Shown piece after piece: positions 24,721 through 33,716 of a stretch of DNA of 64,000 nucleotides. The notes under the pieces are model-generated. The model made no database searches and was not told where the DNA came from. It worked only from the letters and a program-made list of their open reading frames with translations. Source of the stretch: Paraburkholderia aromaticivorans (GTDB lineage Bacteria > Pseudomonadota > Gammaproteobacteria > Burkholderiales > Burkholderiaceae). Numbering within the stretch: the stretch's first letter is position 1; each line of letters opens with the position of its first letter. The stretch spans positions 1,178,001 to 1,242,000 of the forward strand of contig NZ_CP022990.1 in assembly GCF_002278075.1 (NCBI RefSeq). Direction: 5' to 3'. A program made the position numbers and the translations under genes.

Positions 24721-25312
24721 AAAGTAGTTCCGATTCAGCTGTCGCCTGGCGTCCAATCCCGACCGGCGATAGCAGTGCGACGCAACCAGAAACGCGTTCC
24801 ACCCGCATCGCGCGGAACGCGCAATGAAATGTCCGAGTAGCCGGGGAGCCTGAGAGACCAGAAAGATCGCGCGCTGCAACATGTTCGACACATCGAACCC
24901 AGAATTGCTGACGCGACGATCGACTCCAACGACACCAGTCGTTGGACGCGAATTAACAGAGGGTCGTGCCGTTGTTGTAGTGGTGTCTGTCGTGTGTCCA
25001 CGCATGGCAACCGAACGCTTCCACAGAGAAGCGCGCCCCCACGCGGGACACCGGGATAACGGATTCGTCTGGCCATGCACTGGACGAACCGCTGCGGGGT
25101 TCGGCCGTCGTTGCCCCTTCGGGGATAAGCAGCGGCGGCTCGTACTTTCGGTCAACTGCGGCAAGCGCAGAAGATCAATCCATGATTCGCCGTGCGCTCA
25201 GACGGTTCTGACCGCGGCACCCGCATTGCAGTTTTACCAGCCCTACGCGGCGTCAGATTGTTAGCGACGTCGCGAGCGGAATACATTGGCCATTCCACGG
25301 GGAATTCATTGC

Positions 25313-25501
25313 ATGCATCACCACCTGTTCGAAAGAGAACTCGTTCATCTGGAACGCGTCGTCGCTTGCTCGCCGAAAGAGCCCTTCCCACCGACCTACT
25401 GGCGCGATCGCGTCGAGCATCTGAAAAACTGTCCACACGAGCCGTTGTATAGCTACCGGATTGCGCGCCTGTCGCAACTCGTCGCTCAACTGAGCGGTTG
25501 A
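25313..25501 (+). CDS. Small hypothetical protein (62 aa)
   Basis: 62 aa from ATG 25313, preceded by GGGGAA. An in-frame TTG at 25286 would add nine residues. Sequence: MHHHLFERELVHLERVVAC, then SPKEPFPPTYWRDRVEHL and SYRIARLSQLV; amphipathic helices, soluble, no known domain. It is the first plausible gene downstream of the sigma-54 promoter (about 580 bp away). Could be an independent small Burkholderia-type protein. Moderate confidence that it is coding. Confidence 0.5.
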   Translation: MHHHLFERELVHLERVVACSPKEPFPPTYWRDRVEHLKNCPHEPLYSYRIARLSQLVAQLSG

Positions 25502-25534
25502 GCGCAACCTACTAGAAGCTCGCGTCCCGATAGT

Positions 25535-25806
25535 TCACGCCGGCTCCATGCCGTGCGCAAGCTTCGCGGCCGCCGCACGGGGTGAGGCCAGAAACGAAAC
25601 GAATGCTTGCGCGGACGCGGCGCAGACCGCGGCGGAACAAACAGTAACGAGCTGAATATCAGGCGGAAGGGTTCCCACGACATCGACGCCGGGCAAGTGC
25701 ATCAGTTCGCTCAATTGCTGGAAACCGAGTTCCGCCTCACCCCTCACCGCAAGTGAGCCGACCGGCACGCCCGGCGGAGCCTGCGCAACGCGCGGCGCCC
25801 AGTCGG
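25535..25806 (-). pseudogene. 3' remnant of an ABC-type (ModA-like) substrate-binding protein
   Basis: About 90 C-terminal residues of a binding protein remain: PPGVPVGSLAVRGEAELGFQ, then QLSELMHLPGVDVVGTLP, then FVSFLASPRAAAAKLAHG. This is the typical end of ModA-like periplasmic substrate-binding proteins. There is no signal peptide or N-terminal lobe; the homology stops near 25806, where a broken LysR gene begins on the other strand. So a deletion removed the 5' halves of two divergent genes. Not functional. Confidence 0.7.
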
Positions 25807-25817
25807 CCATCACATGT

Positions 25818-26915
25818 TCTGCCCAGGAACTCGAGTCGGCGCTCGGCGAGCCGCCTTTTGTCCGCGGTGCCTCGGGCATGCTTCCGACACCGGTTGGCCG
25901 GGCCATTCTGAAACGTTGCGAGCGGATCTTTGCCGAGTTGGAAGAACTCGCGCAGTGGTGCTCGGCGAGGCAGGCACGCCGGCCGCCCGCGGCGGAAGGC
26001 GCGTTGCCGGCCTATCTGCTCAACACGCGGCGGCTGCAACTGTTTGCCGCGCTCGCCCGCCATCGGCACATGCCTAGCGCAGCCAGGACCTTCGGCATCA
26101 GCCAGCCGGCCGTGAGCACGGCGATTCGCGTGCTGGAAAGCGGCTCCGGCCTGACTTTGTTTCGTCGCGGCCTGCGCGGCATCCTTCTCACCACAGAAGA
26201 TGAAACGTTTCTGCTGCGCGTGCGTCGCGCGCTGAACGAATTGAGGCATGTGCCCGACGACATCGCGTGCAACGCATGACCAGATCCCGGACACCGTGAC
26301 AGTTGGTGCATTGCCGCCAGGACGCACGCTGATCCTGCCGAAAGCCATCGCACGGATGATGAGGGAGAATCCAGGCGTGCGCACCATCGCGAACGAAAGC
26401 GCTTAGGAGCGCTCGTCGCGAACCTGCGCGCCGACGACATGGACTTCATTCTTGGCGCGCTACGGGAGAAAGACGCTGCGAGCGGCCCGAAAAACGAGCG
26501 ACTGATGTCGTCCGACATGGCACTGCTCGCGATCATCCGCTCGCTCACGCGCGCGATCTGAGCATCATGGACCTGCGCGACGCACAGTGGATCCTGCCGC
26601 GCAGCAACGCACCGGCTCTTGCGCTCTTCGAAACGCAATTCAGGCGAATGAAAGTCAAGCCACCCGAACCAAGTGTCGAAACGGCGGACCTGGCGGCGAT
26701 TCGCGGGCTGCCGTTCGATACGGACATGATCGCCGCGCTGTCGGCGCACCACTTGCAACTGGACATTCAGTCCGGCCAACTGGCGATTCTCGATGTCAAG
26801 CTACCCAACACGCGACGCGACATCGGCTTGACCACGTGCTCGACCGGCAGCCCGTCTCCAGCCGCGCGAGCTTTGATCGATGCGATCCGTCTCCGCTACC
26901 GTCGCGGGGCGAAAA
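25818..26915 (+). pseudogene. Decayed LysR-family regulator
   Basis: LysR homology runs through three frames. First part to 26279: LESALGEPPFVRGASGMLPTPVGR (end of an HTH region), then a second HTH-like block ARHRHMPSAARTFGISQPAVS. After a stop at 26277-26279 the ligand-binding domain continues in another frame (VTVGALPPGRTLILPKAIAR), a stop follows at 26404, then ALVANLRADDMDFILGALR, and finally DLRDAQWILPRSNAP to the C-terminal ARALIDAIR. The 5' end is missing. Multiple frameshifts and stops mean it cannot make a regulator. Similar intact proteins belong to the GbpR-like LysR group. Confidence 0.75.
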
Positions 26916-26992
26916 TTCCGAAACCCATGGCAACCCGCGAACGGGACGGCGGGCGTTTTCATGTTGACCAAGCGGTGACGCGCGATGGCGCG

Positions 26993-27046
26993 ATGAAGAA
27001 CGCTCACTCGCTCTACTACGGATATCGGTTCCCGCCTGCGGACATC
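26993..27046 (+). mobile_element. Possible N-terminal scrap of an IS6-family transposase
   Basis: The frame reads MKNAHSLYYGYRFPPADI and then loses similarity. IS6-family transposases of this group start with a short leader and G-x-R-F-P-x-x-I. Only about 18 codons are left, without inverted repeats, so this is a tentative call for an IS remnant at the edge of the decayed region. Confidence 0.35.
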
Positions 27047-27270
27047 ACTCAACCGCCAGGCGAATATATAAGCGGAGAAACCGAAAGACTCGCTTTCCCG
27101 CTAGAGAACTCTCTCGGGAATCAGCGAGTCATCGATCAGATACTGGCCGGCTCAGCAGCAACCGAAACGTCGCCAGTACGCCAGTCGTCGTGATCGCCAT
27201 GTGCCGGCAGCCAATCTGGTCGGCTGCCTCACACGCGGATGCCGCGAGCTATGACGTACTCACGCCGCGA

Positions 27271-27600
27271 TCAGTTGTGGCTGTAGTTGACGACAGGAGC
27301 CGAGTAGGAGCTGTGGGTCGTTTCGGAACGGCTGCCAGCCTGCGACGAACCGTTCGTGGCCGAACCGTAACCGCTGGTTTGAGCGGCGCCATTCTGTGCA
27401 GCGACGCGTGCCTCGGCAGCCTGAATATCGGCCGGGTATTGGGGATCGCTTGCGGTGGCGGGGTTATAGCCGGCCTTTTCCAGCTGGATCAGTTCGGCGC
27501 GCACTTGAGCGCGGGTAACCGGCTGATTCGATTGAGCAAAAGCGGCGAGCGGTGCGGAAATGAGTGCGGCGATGACAGCAGCTTCGATCAGGGATTTCAT
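27271..27600 (-). CDS. DUF4148 family secreted small protein
   Basis: 109 aa. Clear Sec signal peptide (MKSLIEAAVIAALISAPLAAFA, cleavage after A-F-A). The mature protein has the DUF4148 core: VTRAQVRAELIQLEKAGYNP, then YPADIQAAEARVAAQ. A Ser/Gly/Asn-rich tail follows. DUF4148 proteins are abundant in Burkholderiaceae, periplasmic and of unknown function. A ribosome binding site (GGAGG) lies before ATG 27600. It resembles the protein at 48593-48913. Confidence 0.9.
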   Translation of the reverse strand: MKSLIEAAVIAALISAPLAAFAQSNQPVTRAQVRAELIQLEKAGYNPATASDPQYPADIQAAEARVAAQNGAAQTSGYGSATNGSSQAGSRSETTHSSYSAPVVNYSHN

Positions 27601-27710
27601 GATAAGGACCTCCAGAGATTGTTTTTGCCACGCTGCAAACCTGTTTGTCTGCAGCGGATGGACACAGTCTAGGAGTCAGGGTATCTAGGGTAAACCCCCA
27701 ATCAACCAAT

Positions 27711-28736
27711 TCACTGTTGCGCCAAACGGCACAATTGCGTCGCCGCGGCAGGATTTCTTGCCTGCGACGGCGCCAGTTCGGCGGCGTTCCTTCCGCCCGT
27801 TCCCTGCCGGTCGCTCCTCGGGCTCGCGCCGAAGCGCGCGCGATAGGTCCGCGAAAAATGCGAGGGCGACTCGAATCCGCACGCCACGCAAATCGACGTA
27901 ATCGACATATCGGTCTGTTGCAGCAGCTCGCGCGCGCGCGTGAGGCGCAACTGCAGATAGAAATGCGTCGGCGTGTCCTTCAGCGAAGCGCAGAACAACC
28001 GCTCGAGCTGCCGCCGCGTCACGCCGATCTCCTGCGCGAGCCGATCCGGCGCGAGCGGCTCTTCCATATGCTGTTCCATTACGCCGATCACCTGGATCAG
28101 CTTGCGGTTGTGCACGCCATAGCGCGCGGCGATCTCCATGCGCTGATGATCCGAGCGCTGGCGGATCCGGCTCACCACGAATTGCTCAGAGACCGCCGAG
28201 GCCAGAGTGGCGCCATGCTCGCGGCCGATCAGGTCGAGCATCATGTCGATCGACGCGGTGCCGCCCGCACAGGTAATGCGTCGCGGGCCGATTTCGAACA
28301 GTTCCTGGCTCGCGGCGAGCGACGCATAGCGTTCGCGGAACGCCGACAGCGCTTCCCAGTGCACGGTCACGCTGTCCGTGCTGCCCAGCAGTCCGGCTTC
28401 CGCCAGCACGAAGCTGCCGGTGTCGATTCCTCCGAGCGTCGTTCCCGCGCGGTCGAAACGCTTCAGACAATCACCCAGCGCGCGCGTATAGCAGGCGAGC
28501 GGCTCGAAGCCCGCGACGACGAAGAGCGTTCGCGGCGGGTCCATGTCGGCGACGGCGGCATCGGCGTTGATGGAAATGCCGTTGCTGGCGGCCACCGGCT
28601 CGCCGTCGACACTCAGAATGCGCCAGCGGTACAGATCGCCCTGAAAGCGGTTGGCCACGCGCAACGGCTCCACCGCCGACATGAAGCCGATAGCCGAAAA
28701 GCCCGGCAGCAAGAGGAACGACATATCTTCGGGCAT
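27711..28736 (-). CDS. cdhR: GlxA/AraC-family regulator, likely carnitine regulator CdhR
   Basis: 341 aa. N-terminal DJ-1/PfpI-like amidase domain (SFLLLPGFSAIGFMSAVEPLRVAN) and two C-terminal AraC helix-turn-helix motifs (LAQEIGVTRRQLERLFCAS; ITSICVACGFESPSHFSRTYRARFG). It is divergent from a carnitine uptake and degradation operon with the same gene order as Pseudomonas cdhR-caiX-cdhCAB, where CdhR activates the operon in response to carnitine. The name is given by context plus family; sequence alone only supports GlxA family. Confidence 0.82.
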   Translation of the reverse strand: MPEDMSFLLLPGFSAIGFMSAVEPLRVANRFQGDLYRWRILSVDGEPVAASNGISINADAAVADMDPPRTLFVVAGFEPLACYTRALGDCLKRFDRAGTTLGGIDTGSFVLAEAGLLGSTDSVTVHWEALSAFRERYASLAASQELFEIGPRRITCAGGTASIDMMLDLIGREHGATLASAVSEQFVVSRIRQRSDHQRMEIAARYGVHNRKLIQVIGVMEQHMEEPLAPDRLAQEIGVTRRQLERLFCASLKDTPTHFYLQLRLTRARELLQQTDMSITSICVACGFESPSHFSRTYRARFGASPRSDRQGTGGRNAAELAPSQARNPAAATQLCRLAQQ

Positions 28737-29083
28737 CGTGCAAAGACTCGATCAGGAGACGGAAAACGCGGGCGGACGCGGGCTTGCGGCGAGCGTAGCA
28801 AGCAGCACGCGAGCCGGCAAGGCACGCCAAAAATGCCGCATCCACCGCTGTTGCACCGCAAGAAGAGGCAACCGAGGTTTTCCCTCATAGTCGCGTGGAA
28901 GCAAGAACGGGTCGCTGGCGGTCGCTTTGGCCGGAATATGGGGCATTAACGTTACGTCATCGTGCAGTTCAGGCATCACCCAGGCCGTATCGCATGTCCG
29001 GGGGGCCGCTTCGCCTGGTTTCATCCACCCGGGCGCGGCCCGGTTCGAAACACGCTGTTGAACGTGTCAGAAGAGGGAACATC
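28737..29083. promoter_or_regulatory. Divergent control region of the carnitine genes
   Basis: 347 bp between the CdhR-type regulator and caiX; must contain both promoters and the regulator's operator. No single strong palindrome or -35/-10 pair stood out by eye. The caiX ribosome binding site is AAGAGGGAA, 8 nt before ATG 29084. Confidence 0.5.
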
Positions 29084-30049
29084 ATGAAGTTACGCATTAA
29101 AGGCGCGCTTGCCCATCTTGCCTGTCTCGCGGCCACCGTCGCCGCCGCCGTTACCGCGCAGCCGGCCTTCGCCCAGGATTCGGCTGCCTGCCGCACGGTG
29201 CATTTCGCCGATATCGGCTGGACCGATATCACTTCGACGACCGCGCTCGCGTCGACCGTGTTCGAAGGGCTCGGCTATCAGCCGGTGACGACCGTCGCCT
29301 CCGTGCCCATCTCGTTTGCGGGCCTGAAGAGCAAGCAGCTGGACGTGTCGCTCGGCTACTGGTGGCCGGTGCAGGAAAAGGCGATCGCACCGTTCGTCGA
29401 CTCCAGATCGATCCAGGTGCTGCAACCGCCCAACCTGACCGGCGCCAAAGCCACGTTCGCCGTGCCGAGCTACGAATACGACGCGGGCCTGAAGACCTTC
29501 GCCGACATCGCCAAACACCGCGACCAGCTCGACGGCAAGATCTACGGCATCGAGCCCGGCAGCAGCGCGAACGCGGCGATCCAGAAGATGATCGCCAACA
29601 ATCAGTTCGGCCTCGGCGGCTTCAAGCTGATCGAATCGAGTGAAGCGGGCATGCTCGTCTCGGTGGATCGCGCGATCCGCGAGAAGAAGTGGGTGGTCTT
29701 TCTGGGCTGGGAACCGCATCCGATGAACATCCAGATCGATATGAAGTACCTCACCGGCAGCGACGGCGTATTCGGTCCCAACGACGGCGAAGCACGGGTG
29801 TACACGCTGACGTCCCCCGACTATCTGACGCGCTGCCCGAACGCGGGCAAGCTCGTGAGCAATCTGCGCTTTTCGACGCAGCTCGAAAACGTGGTCATGC
29901 AATCGGTCATGAACAAGGAAAAGCCCGCCGACGCCGCCAAGGCGTATCTGAAGAAGAACCCGCAAGTCCTCGGCGCATGGCTTGCCGGCGTGAAGACCTA
30001 CGACGGCAAGGACGGCTTGCCCGCGGTGAAGGCTTATCTGGGTCTTTGA
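29084..30049 (+). CDS. caiX: Carnitine/choline ABC transporter substrate-binding protein (CaiX-like)
   Basis: 321 aa. Signal peptide at 1-30 (ends QPAFA). Mature N-terminus [22 protein letters not shown] and later SLGYWWPVQ and [20 protein letters not shown] are typical of the OpuAC/ChoX group, whose aromatic residues form a cage for quaternary ammonium. Start ATG 29084; the frame extends upstream to 28895 without homology. First gene of the operon. As in Pseudomonas, it has no permease beside it and probably feeds a choline/betaine/carnitine transporter encoded elsewhere. Confidence 0.88.
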   Translation: MKLRIKGALAHLACLAATVAAAVTAQPAFAQDSAACRTVHFADIGWTDITSTTALASTVFEGLGYQPVTTVASVPISFAGLKSKQLDVSLGYWWPVQEKAIAPFVDSRSIQVLQPPNLTGAKATFAVPSYEYDAGLKTFADIAKHRDQLDGKIYGIEPGSSANAAIQKMIANNQFGLGGFKLIESSEAGMLVSVDRAIREKKWVVFLGWEPHPMNIQIDMKYLTGSDGVFGPNDGEARVYTLTSPDYLTRCPNAGKLVSNLRFSTQLENVVMQSVMNKEKPADAAKAYLKKNPQVLGAWLAGVKTYDGKDGLPAVKAYLGL

Positions 30050-30090
30050 CCCGGCCAGTCGCGCATTTCAATCCACAGGAATTAGCACGC

Positions 30091-31020
30091 ATGAATCATG
30101 AAGTCATCGTGACCTGCGCGGTCACCGGCGCAGGCGATACCGTCGGCAAGCATCCCGCCATTCCCGTCACGCCGAAACAGATCGCCGAGGCCGCCATCGA
30201 AGCCGCCAAGGCCGGCGCCACCGTCGCGCATTGCCACGTGCGCGATCCGAAAACCGGCCGCGGCAGCCGCGATCCGCAGCTGTATCGCGAGGTGGTCGAC
30301 CGCATTCGCTCGTCGGGCACGGACGTGATCATCAACCTGACGGCCGGCATGGGCGGCGATCTGGAGATCGGCCCCGGCGAAGACCCCATGCGCTTTGGCG
30401 CTGGCACCGATCTGGTCGGCGGCTTGACGCGCCTCGCGCATGTCGAGGAGTTGCTGCCGGAAATCTGCACGCTCGATTGCGGCACGCTCAATTTCGGCGA
30501 CGGCGACTACATCTATGTATCGACGCCCGCGCAATTGCGGGCCGGCGCGCAGCGCATTCAGGATCTCGGCGTCAAGCCGGAACTGGAGATCTTCGATACC
30601 GGCCATTTGTGGTTCGCGAAGCAACTGCTCAAGGAAGGTTTGCTCGACGCGCCGCCGCTCTTTCAGATTTGTCTCGGCATTCCCTGGGGGGCGCCCGCCG
30701 ACACCACGACCATGAAAGCAATGGCCGACAACCTGCCCCCCGGCGCGCAATGGGCGGGCTTCGGCATCGGCCGCATGCAGATGCCGATGGTCGCGCAGGC
30801 GATGCTGCTCGGCGGCCACGTGCGCGTCGGCCTCGAAGACAACATCTGGCTCGACAAAGGTGTGCCCGCAACCAACGGCACGCTGGTGCAACGCGCGGTG
30901 GAAATCATCGAACGGCTCGGCGCACGCGCGCTGACGCCCGCCGAAGGACGCGGCAAGCTGGGCCTGCCCGCGCGCGGCGAGCGTCAATTGGAGCGGCGCG
31001 CGGCCGGACAGTACGCGTGA
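30091..31020 (+). CDS. cdhC: BKACE (DUF849) dehydrocarnitine cleavage enzyme CdhC
   Basis: 309 aa, family length. [24 protein letters not shown] is the N-terminal BKACE block; the metal-binding [16 protein letters not shown] and later [17 protein letters not shown] complete the active site. BKACE enzymes condense a beta-keto acid with acetyl-CoA; with carnitine dehydrogenase beside it the expected reaction is 3-dehydrocarnitine plus acetyl-CoA to betainyl-CoA and acetoacetate. 41 nt after caiX, same strand. High confidence for family, good for specific role because the whole operon order matches Pseudomonas. Confidence 0.9.
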   Translation: MNHEVIVTCAVTGAGDTVGKHPAIPVTPKQIAEAAIEAAKAGATVAHCHVRDPKTGRGSRDPQLYREVVDRIRSSGTDVIINLTAGMGGDLEIGPGEDPMRFGAGTDLVGGLTRLAHVEELLPEICTLDCGTLNFGDGDYIYVSTPAQLRAGAQRIQDLGVKPELEIFDTGHLWFAKQLLKEGLLDAPPLFQICLGIPWGAPADTTTMKAMADNLPPGAQWAGFGIGRMQMPMVAQAMLLGGHVRVGLEDNIWLDKGVPATNGTLVQRAVEIIERLGARALTPAEGRGKLGLPARGERQLERRAAGQYA

Positions 31021-31096
31021 TCGTGCGACAGGCGCGTTGCATGGATGGCAACGCGCATCGGAACCCGACAACACACAGGCAAAGGAAACGTCAGCA

Positions 31097-32062
31097 ATGG
31101 CAATGATCGTCGATATCAAAACATTCGCGGCAATCGGCGTGGGCGTGATCGGCAGCGGCTGGGTGGCGCGCGCGCTCGCCCACGGGCTCGATGTCGTCGC
31201 GTGGGATCCGGCGCCGGGCGCCGAGAAGCAATTGCGCGAGAACATCGCCAACGCCTGGCCGGCGCTGCAGCGCGTGGGCCTCGCCGCGGGCGCGTCGCCC
31301 GAACGCTTGCGCTTCGTCGACACGATCGAAGCCTGCGTCGGGAAGGCGGACTTCATTCAGGAAAGCGCGCCGGAACGCGAGGAATTGAAGCTCGCGTTGC
31401 ACGAACAGATCAGCCGCGCCGCGAAGCCGGATGCGATCATCGCTTCGTCGACGTCGGGGCTCTTGCCAAGCGACTTTTACGCGCGAGCGGTGAACCCGGA
31501 GCGCTGCATTGTCGGCCATCCGTTCAATCCGGTGTACCTGCTGCCGCTCGTCGAAGTGGTGGGCGGCGCAAGCACCGCCCCGGAAACGCTCGACGCCGCG
31601 CAACAGGTATATCGTGCTCTGTCGATGCGGCCGCTGCGCGTGCGCAAGGAAGTGCCGGGTTTCATCGCCGACCGCCTGCTCGAAGCGCTATGGCGCGAGG
31701 CCTTGCATCTGGTCAACGAAGGCGTGGCGACCACCGGCGAAATCGACGACGCGATCCGCTTCGGCGCGGGCATCCGCTGGTCGTTCATGGGCACCTTCCT
31801 CACCTACACGCTGGCTGGCGGCGATGCCGGCATGCGCCACTTCATGCAACAGTTCGGACCGGCGCTGGAGCTGCCCTGGACTAAACTGGTCGCGCCGAAG
31901 TTGACGGATGAACTGATCGACCGGGTCGTGGACGGCACGGCGGAACAGGTCGGCCCGCGGTCGATCAAGCAGCTGGAGCGTTACCGCGACGATTGCATTA
32001 CGAGCGTGCAGGCGGCGATCGCGGAGGCGAAGGCGCGGCATGGGTTGCTGCCCGCGGAGTGA
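31097..32062 (+). CDS. cdhA: L-carnitine 3-dehydrogenase CdhA
   Basis: 321 aa, 3-hydroxyacyl-CoA dehydrogenase fold. NAD-binding Rossmann motif GVGVIGSGW at about residues 14-22; catalytic-region blocks [20 protein letters not shown] and [16 protein letters not shown]-terminal [13 protein letters not shown] is typical of carnitine dehydrogenases. It oxidises L-carnitine to 3-dehydrocarnitine with NAD. Start ATG 31097 has AAAGGAA upstream. The stop is followed within 7 nt by a heptamer tandem repeat that separates it from cdhB. Confidence 0.9.
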   Translation: MAMIVDIKTFAAIGVGVIGSGWVARALAHGLDVVAWDPAPGAEKQLRENIANAWPALQRVGLAAGASPERLRFVDTIEACVGKADFIQESAPEREELKLALHEQISRAAKPDAIIASSTSGLLPSDFYARAVNPERCIVGHPFNPVYLLPLVEVVGGASTAPETLDAAQQVYRALSMRPLRVRKEVPGFIADRLLEALWREALHLVNEGVATTGEIDDAIRFGAGIRWSFMGTFLTYTLAGGDAGMRHFMQQFGPALELPWTKLVAPKLTDELIDRVVDGTAEQVGPRSIKQLERYRDDCITSVQAAIAEAKARHGLLPAE

Positions 32063-32068
32063 TGCCGA

Positions 32069-32159
32069 GAGCTGTGAGCTGTGAGCTGTGAGCTGTGAGT
32101 TGTGAGCTGTGAGCTGTGAGCTGTGAGCTGTGAGCTGTGAGCTGTGAGCTGTGAGCTGT
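32069..32159. repeat. Heptanucleotide tandem repeat, (GAGCTGT)x13
   Basis: Thirteen head-to-tail copies of GAGCTGT over 91 bp; all identical except the fifth (GAGTTGT at 32097-32103). It begins 7 bp after the cdhA stop and ends 83 bp before the cdhB start. Because 7 is not a multiple of 3 the tract is clearly non-coding. Such arrays change copy number by slippage and could alter cdhA-cdhB transcript spacing. Confidence 0.97.
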
Positions 32160-32242
32160 AAGACACGCTACTGCGCCGAAGCGCTGGCGGCACATTCGCC
32201 GCCGGCGAACGCCTTTGATACGAATGTTCGAGAGGATTGCCG

Positions 32243-32752
32243 ATGCCGCAACCTGCTGCCCTGCCTTGCTATCGCGATACGGTGCGGGCCGAATGGGTCG
32301 ATTACAACGGCCACTTGCGCGACGCGTTCTATATGCTGATCTTCAGCTTCGCGACCGACGCGCTGATCGACCTGATCGGTTTGCCGGACGCAGTACGCAA
32401 AGAACGCCAGCGCTCTATCTACACGCTCGAAGCGCACGTCAACTATCTGCATGAAATCAAGGATGGCGCGCAGGTGCGCGTCGACATGCGCTTGCTCGGG
32501 CACGATGCAAAGCGGCTGCATCTATACCTCGAGATGTTTGCCGGCGACAGCGGAGAGCCGGTGGCCGCAGGCGAGCAGATGCTGCTGCATGTGGATACCG
32601 GCGGCCCGCGCGCCGCCGCGTTCGATCCGGATGTCGCCGCGCACGTGCAGGCATTGGCCGACGCGCATGCCGCCCTGCCACCGGCCAGATTTGCCGGCCG
32701 CGTGATCGGCTTGCCCGCCGGAACAAAGCCGGGTGGGCCCGAGCATGCTTGA
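32243..32752 (+). CDS. cdhB: Thioesterase CdhB (hotdog fold, betainyl-CoA thioesterase)
   Basis: 169 aa. Hotdog-fold acyl-CoA thioesterase: RAEWVDYNGHLRDAFYMLIF carries the D-Y-N-G-H-x-x-D active-site pattern of the 4-HBT family. It should hydrolyse betainyl-CoA to glycine betaine and CoA, the third step after CdhA and CdhC. Start ATG 32243 follows AGAGGA; stop overlaps the next gene. It lies downstream of the heptamer tract. Confidence 0.87.
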   Translation: MPQPAALPCYRDTVRAEWVDYNGHLRDAFYMLIFSFATDALIDLIGLPDAVRKERQRSIYTLEAHVNYLHEIKDGAQVRVDMRLLGHDAKRLHLYLEMFAGDSGEPVAAGEQMLLHVDTGGPRAAAFDPDVAAHVQALADAHAALPPARFAGRVIGLPAGTKPGGPEHA

Positions 32753-33716
32753 GCCGGAAATTGCCGCGTTCATCGAAAGAACCGCCGCGATTTATCCGGG
32801 GCATTCGGCTTCGCTGTCACCACCCGAACAGCGCGAGATTTACGAACGGTACGCGGCGGCGTTCACGCCCGCGCTGCCCCAAGACGTCACGACACAGGAC
32901 GCGGCGTTCCAATCCGGCGCCGGCCATGCGATCGCGCTACGGCTGTACCGCAACCGTGCATGCGCTCACGAAGCGACGCGTGGCACCGTGCTGTACTTTC
33001 ACGGCGGCGGTTTCGTGCTCGGCTCGTTGGATAGCCATCAGATCGTAACCGCGCGCATTGCCGCGGACACCGGACTCGACGTGATCGCGGTCGACTACCG
33101 GCTCGCGCCCGAACACCGCGCCCCAGCCGCGCACGACGATTGCCTGGCAGTCACGCTCGCCGCGCTGAAGAGCCGCTTGCCGTTCGATTTGCGGGCCGGC
33201 GCCACGCTGCAACTGGCCGGCGACAGCGCCGGCGCCACGCTCGCGGCCAGTGTGGCGATGCGCCTGCGCGACGACGGCATTCAAGGCGTGCGCGGGCTCG
33301 CGCTGGTCTATCCGATGCTCGGCACCGAGCCTCAGCCGCCCGCGCGCGAAACCGAAGCGCACGCCCCCATGCTCAAGCTGGCGGATATTCATGCATTCCG
33401 CGATCAATATTGGGGCGCACACCGGCCCTACCCTGCATGGACGATCCCGCTGGAGGCGACGCGCTTCGACGGCTTGCCGCCGACCCTGGCAATCGCGGCC
33501 GAGCATGATCCGTTGCGAGACGACGCGCGCGTCTTTGCCGGGCGTATCAGCGCAGCCGGCGGAGAAGCGCAGTTGTGGATCGGCGCCGGCCTCGTGCATG
33601 GATGCTGGCGCGCTATGGAATCGAGCCCCGGCGTGCGGAGCTTGCACGGCGAGGTGTGCCGTTTTCTGTCCGCCCATGCGGTGCCGGCGCCTGCTGGCGG
33701 TGAGCGCCGACGCTAA
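32745..33716 (+). CDS. Alpha/beta hydrolase (HSL/lipase-esterase family)
   Basis: 323 aa. Oxyanion-hole motif FHGGGFVLGSLDSH and nucleophile elbow LAGDSAGATLAAS (G-D-S-A-G) identify the hormone-sensitive-lipase family; Asp in AAEHDPLRDDARVF and His in GLVHGCW complete the triad. It overlaps the cdhB stop by 8 nt. An esterase in the same place in Pseudomonas carnitine operons suggests hydrolysis of O-acylcarnitines to free carnitine (inferred). Its 3' end overlaps the convergent kinase gene by 4 nt. Confidence 0.85.
   Translation: MLEPEIAAFIERTAAIYPGHSASLSPPEQREIYERYAAAFTPALPQDVTTQDAAFQSGAGHAIALRLYRNRACAHEATRGTVLYFHGGGFVLGSLDSHQIVTARIAADTGLDVIAVDYRLAPEHRAPAAHDDCLAVTLAALKSRLPFDLRAGATLQLAGDSAGATLAASVAMRLRDDGIQGVRGLALVYPMLGTEPQPPARETEAHAPMLKLADIHAFRDQYWGAHRPYPAWTIPLEATRFDGLPPTLAIAAEHDPLRDDARVFAGRISAAGGEAQLWIGAGLVHGCWRAMESSPGVRSLHGEVCRFLSAHAVPAPAGGERRR

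Larger units (their letters stand above)
24446..25312. other. 867-bp region without a convincing gene, containing a sigma-54 promoter
   Basis: ORFs here on both strands (for example 24881-25264 +, 24688-25164 -) lack ribosome binding sites, have biased composition and match no family I know. The region holds the palindromic sites and the -24/-12 promoter listed separately. The predicted transcript would run rightward through about 580 bp before the first plausible small gene (25313). Confidence 0.6.

Noticed and set aside
24688..25164. 158-codon minus-strand ORF in the sigma-54 promoter region
   Set aside because: No ribosome binding site, low-complexity Thr/Arg content and no recognisable domain; would run antisense to the predicted transcript.
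27645..28949. 434-codon plus-strand ORF opposite the GlxA-type regulator
   Set aside because: Shadow; the minus-strand AraC/DJ-1 domains are unambiguous.
32069..32159. CRISPR-like appearance of the repeat tract
   Set aside because: Seven-bp units with no spacers; a simple tandem repeat.
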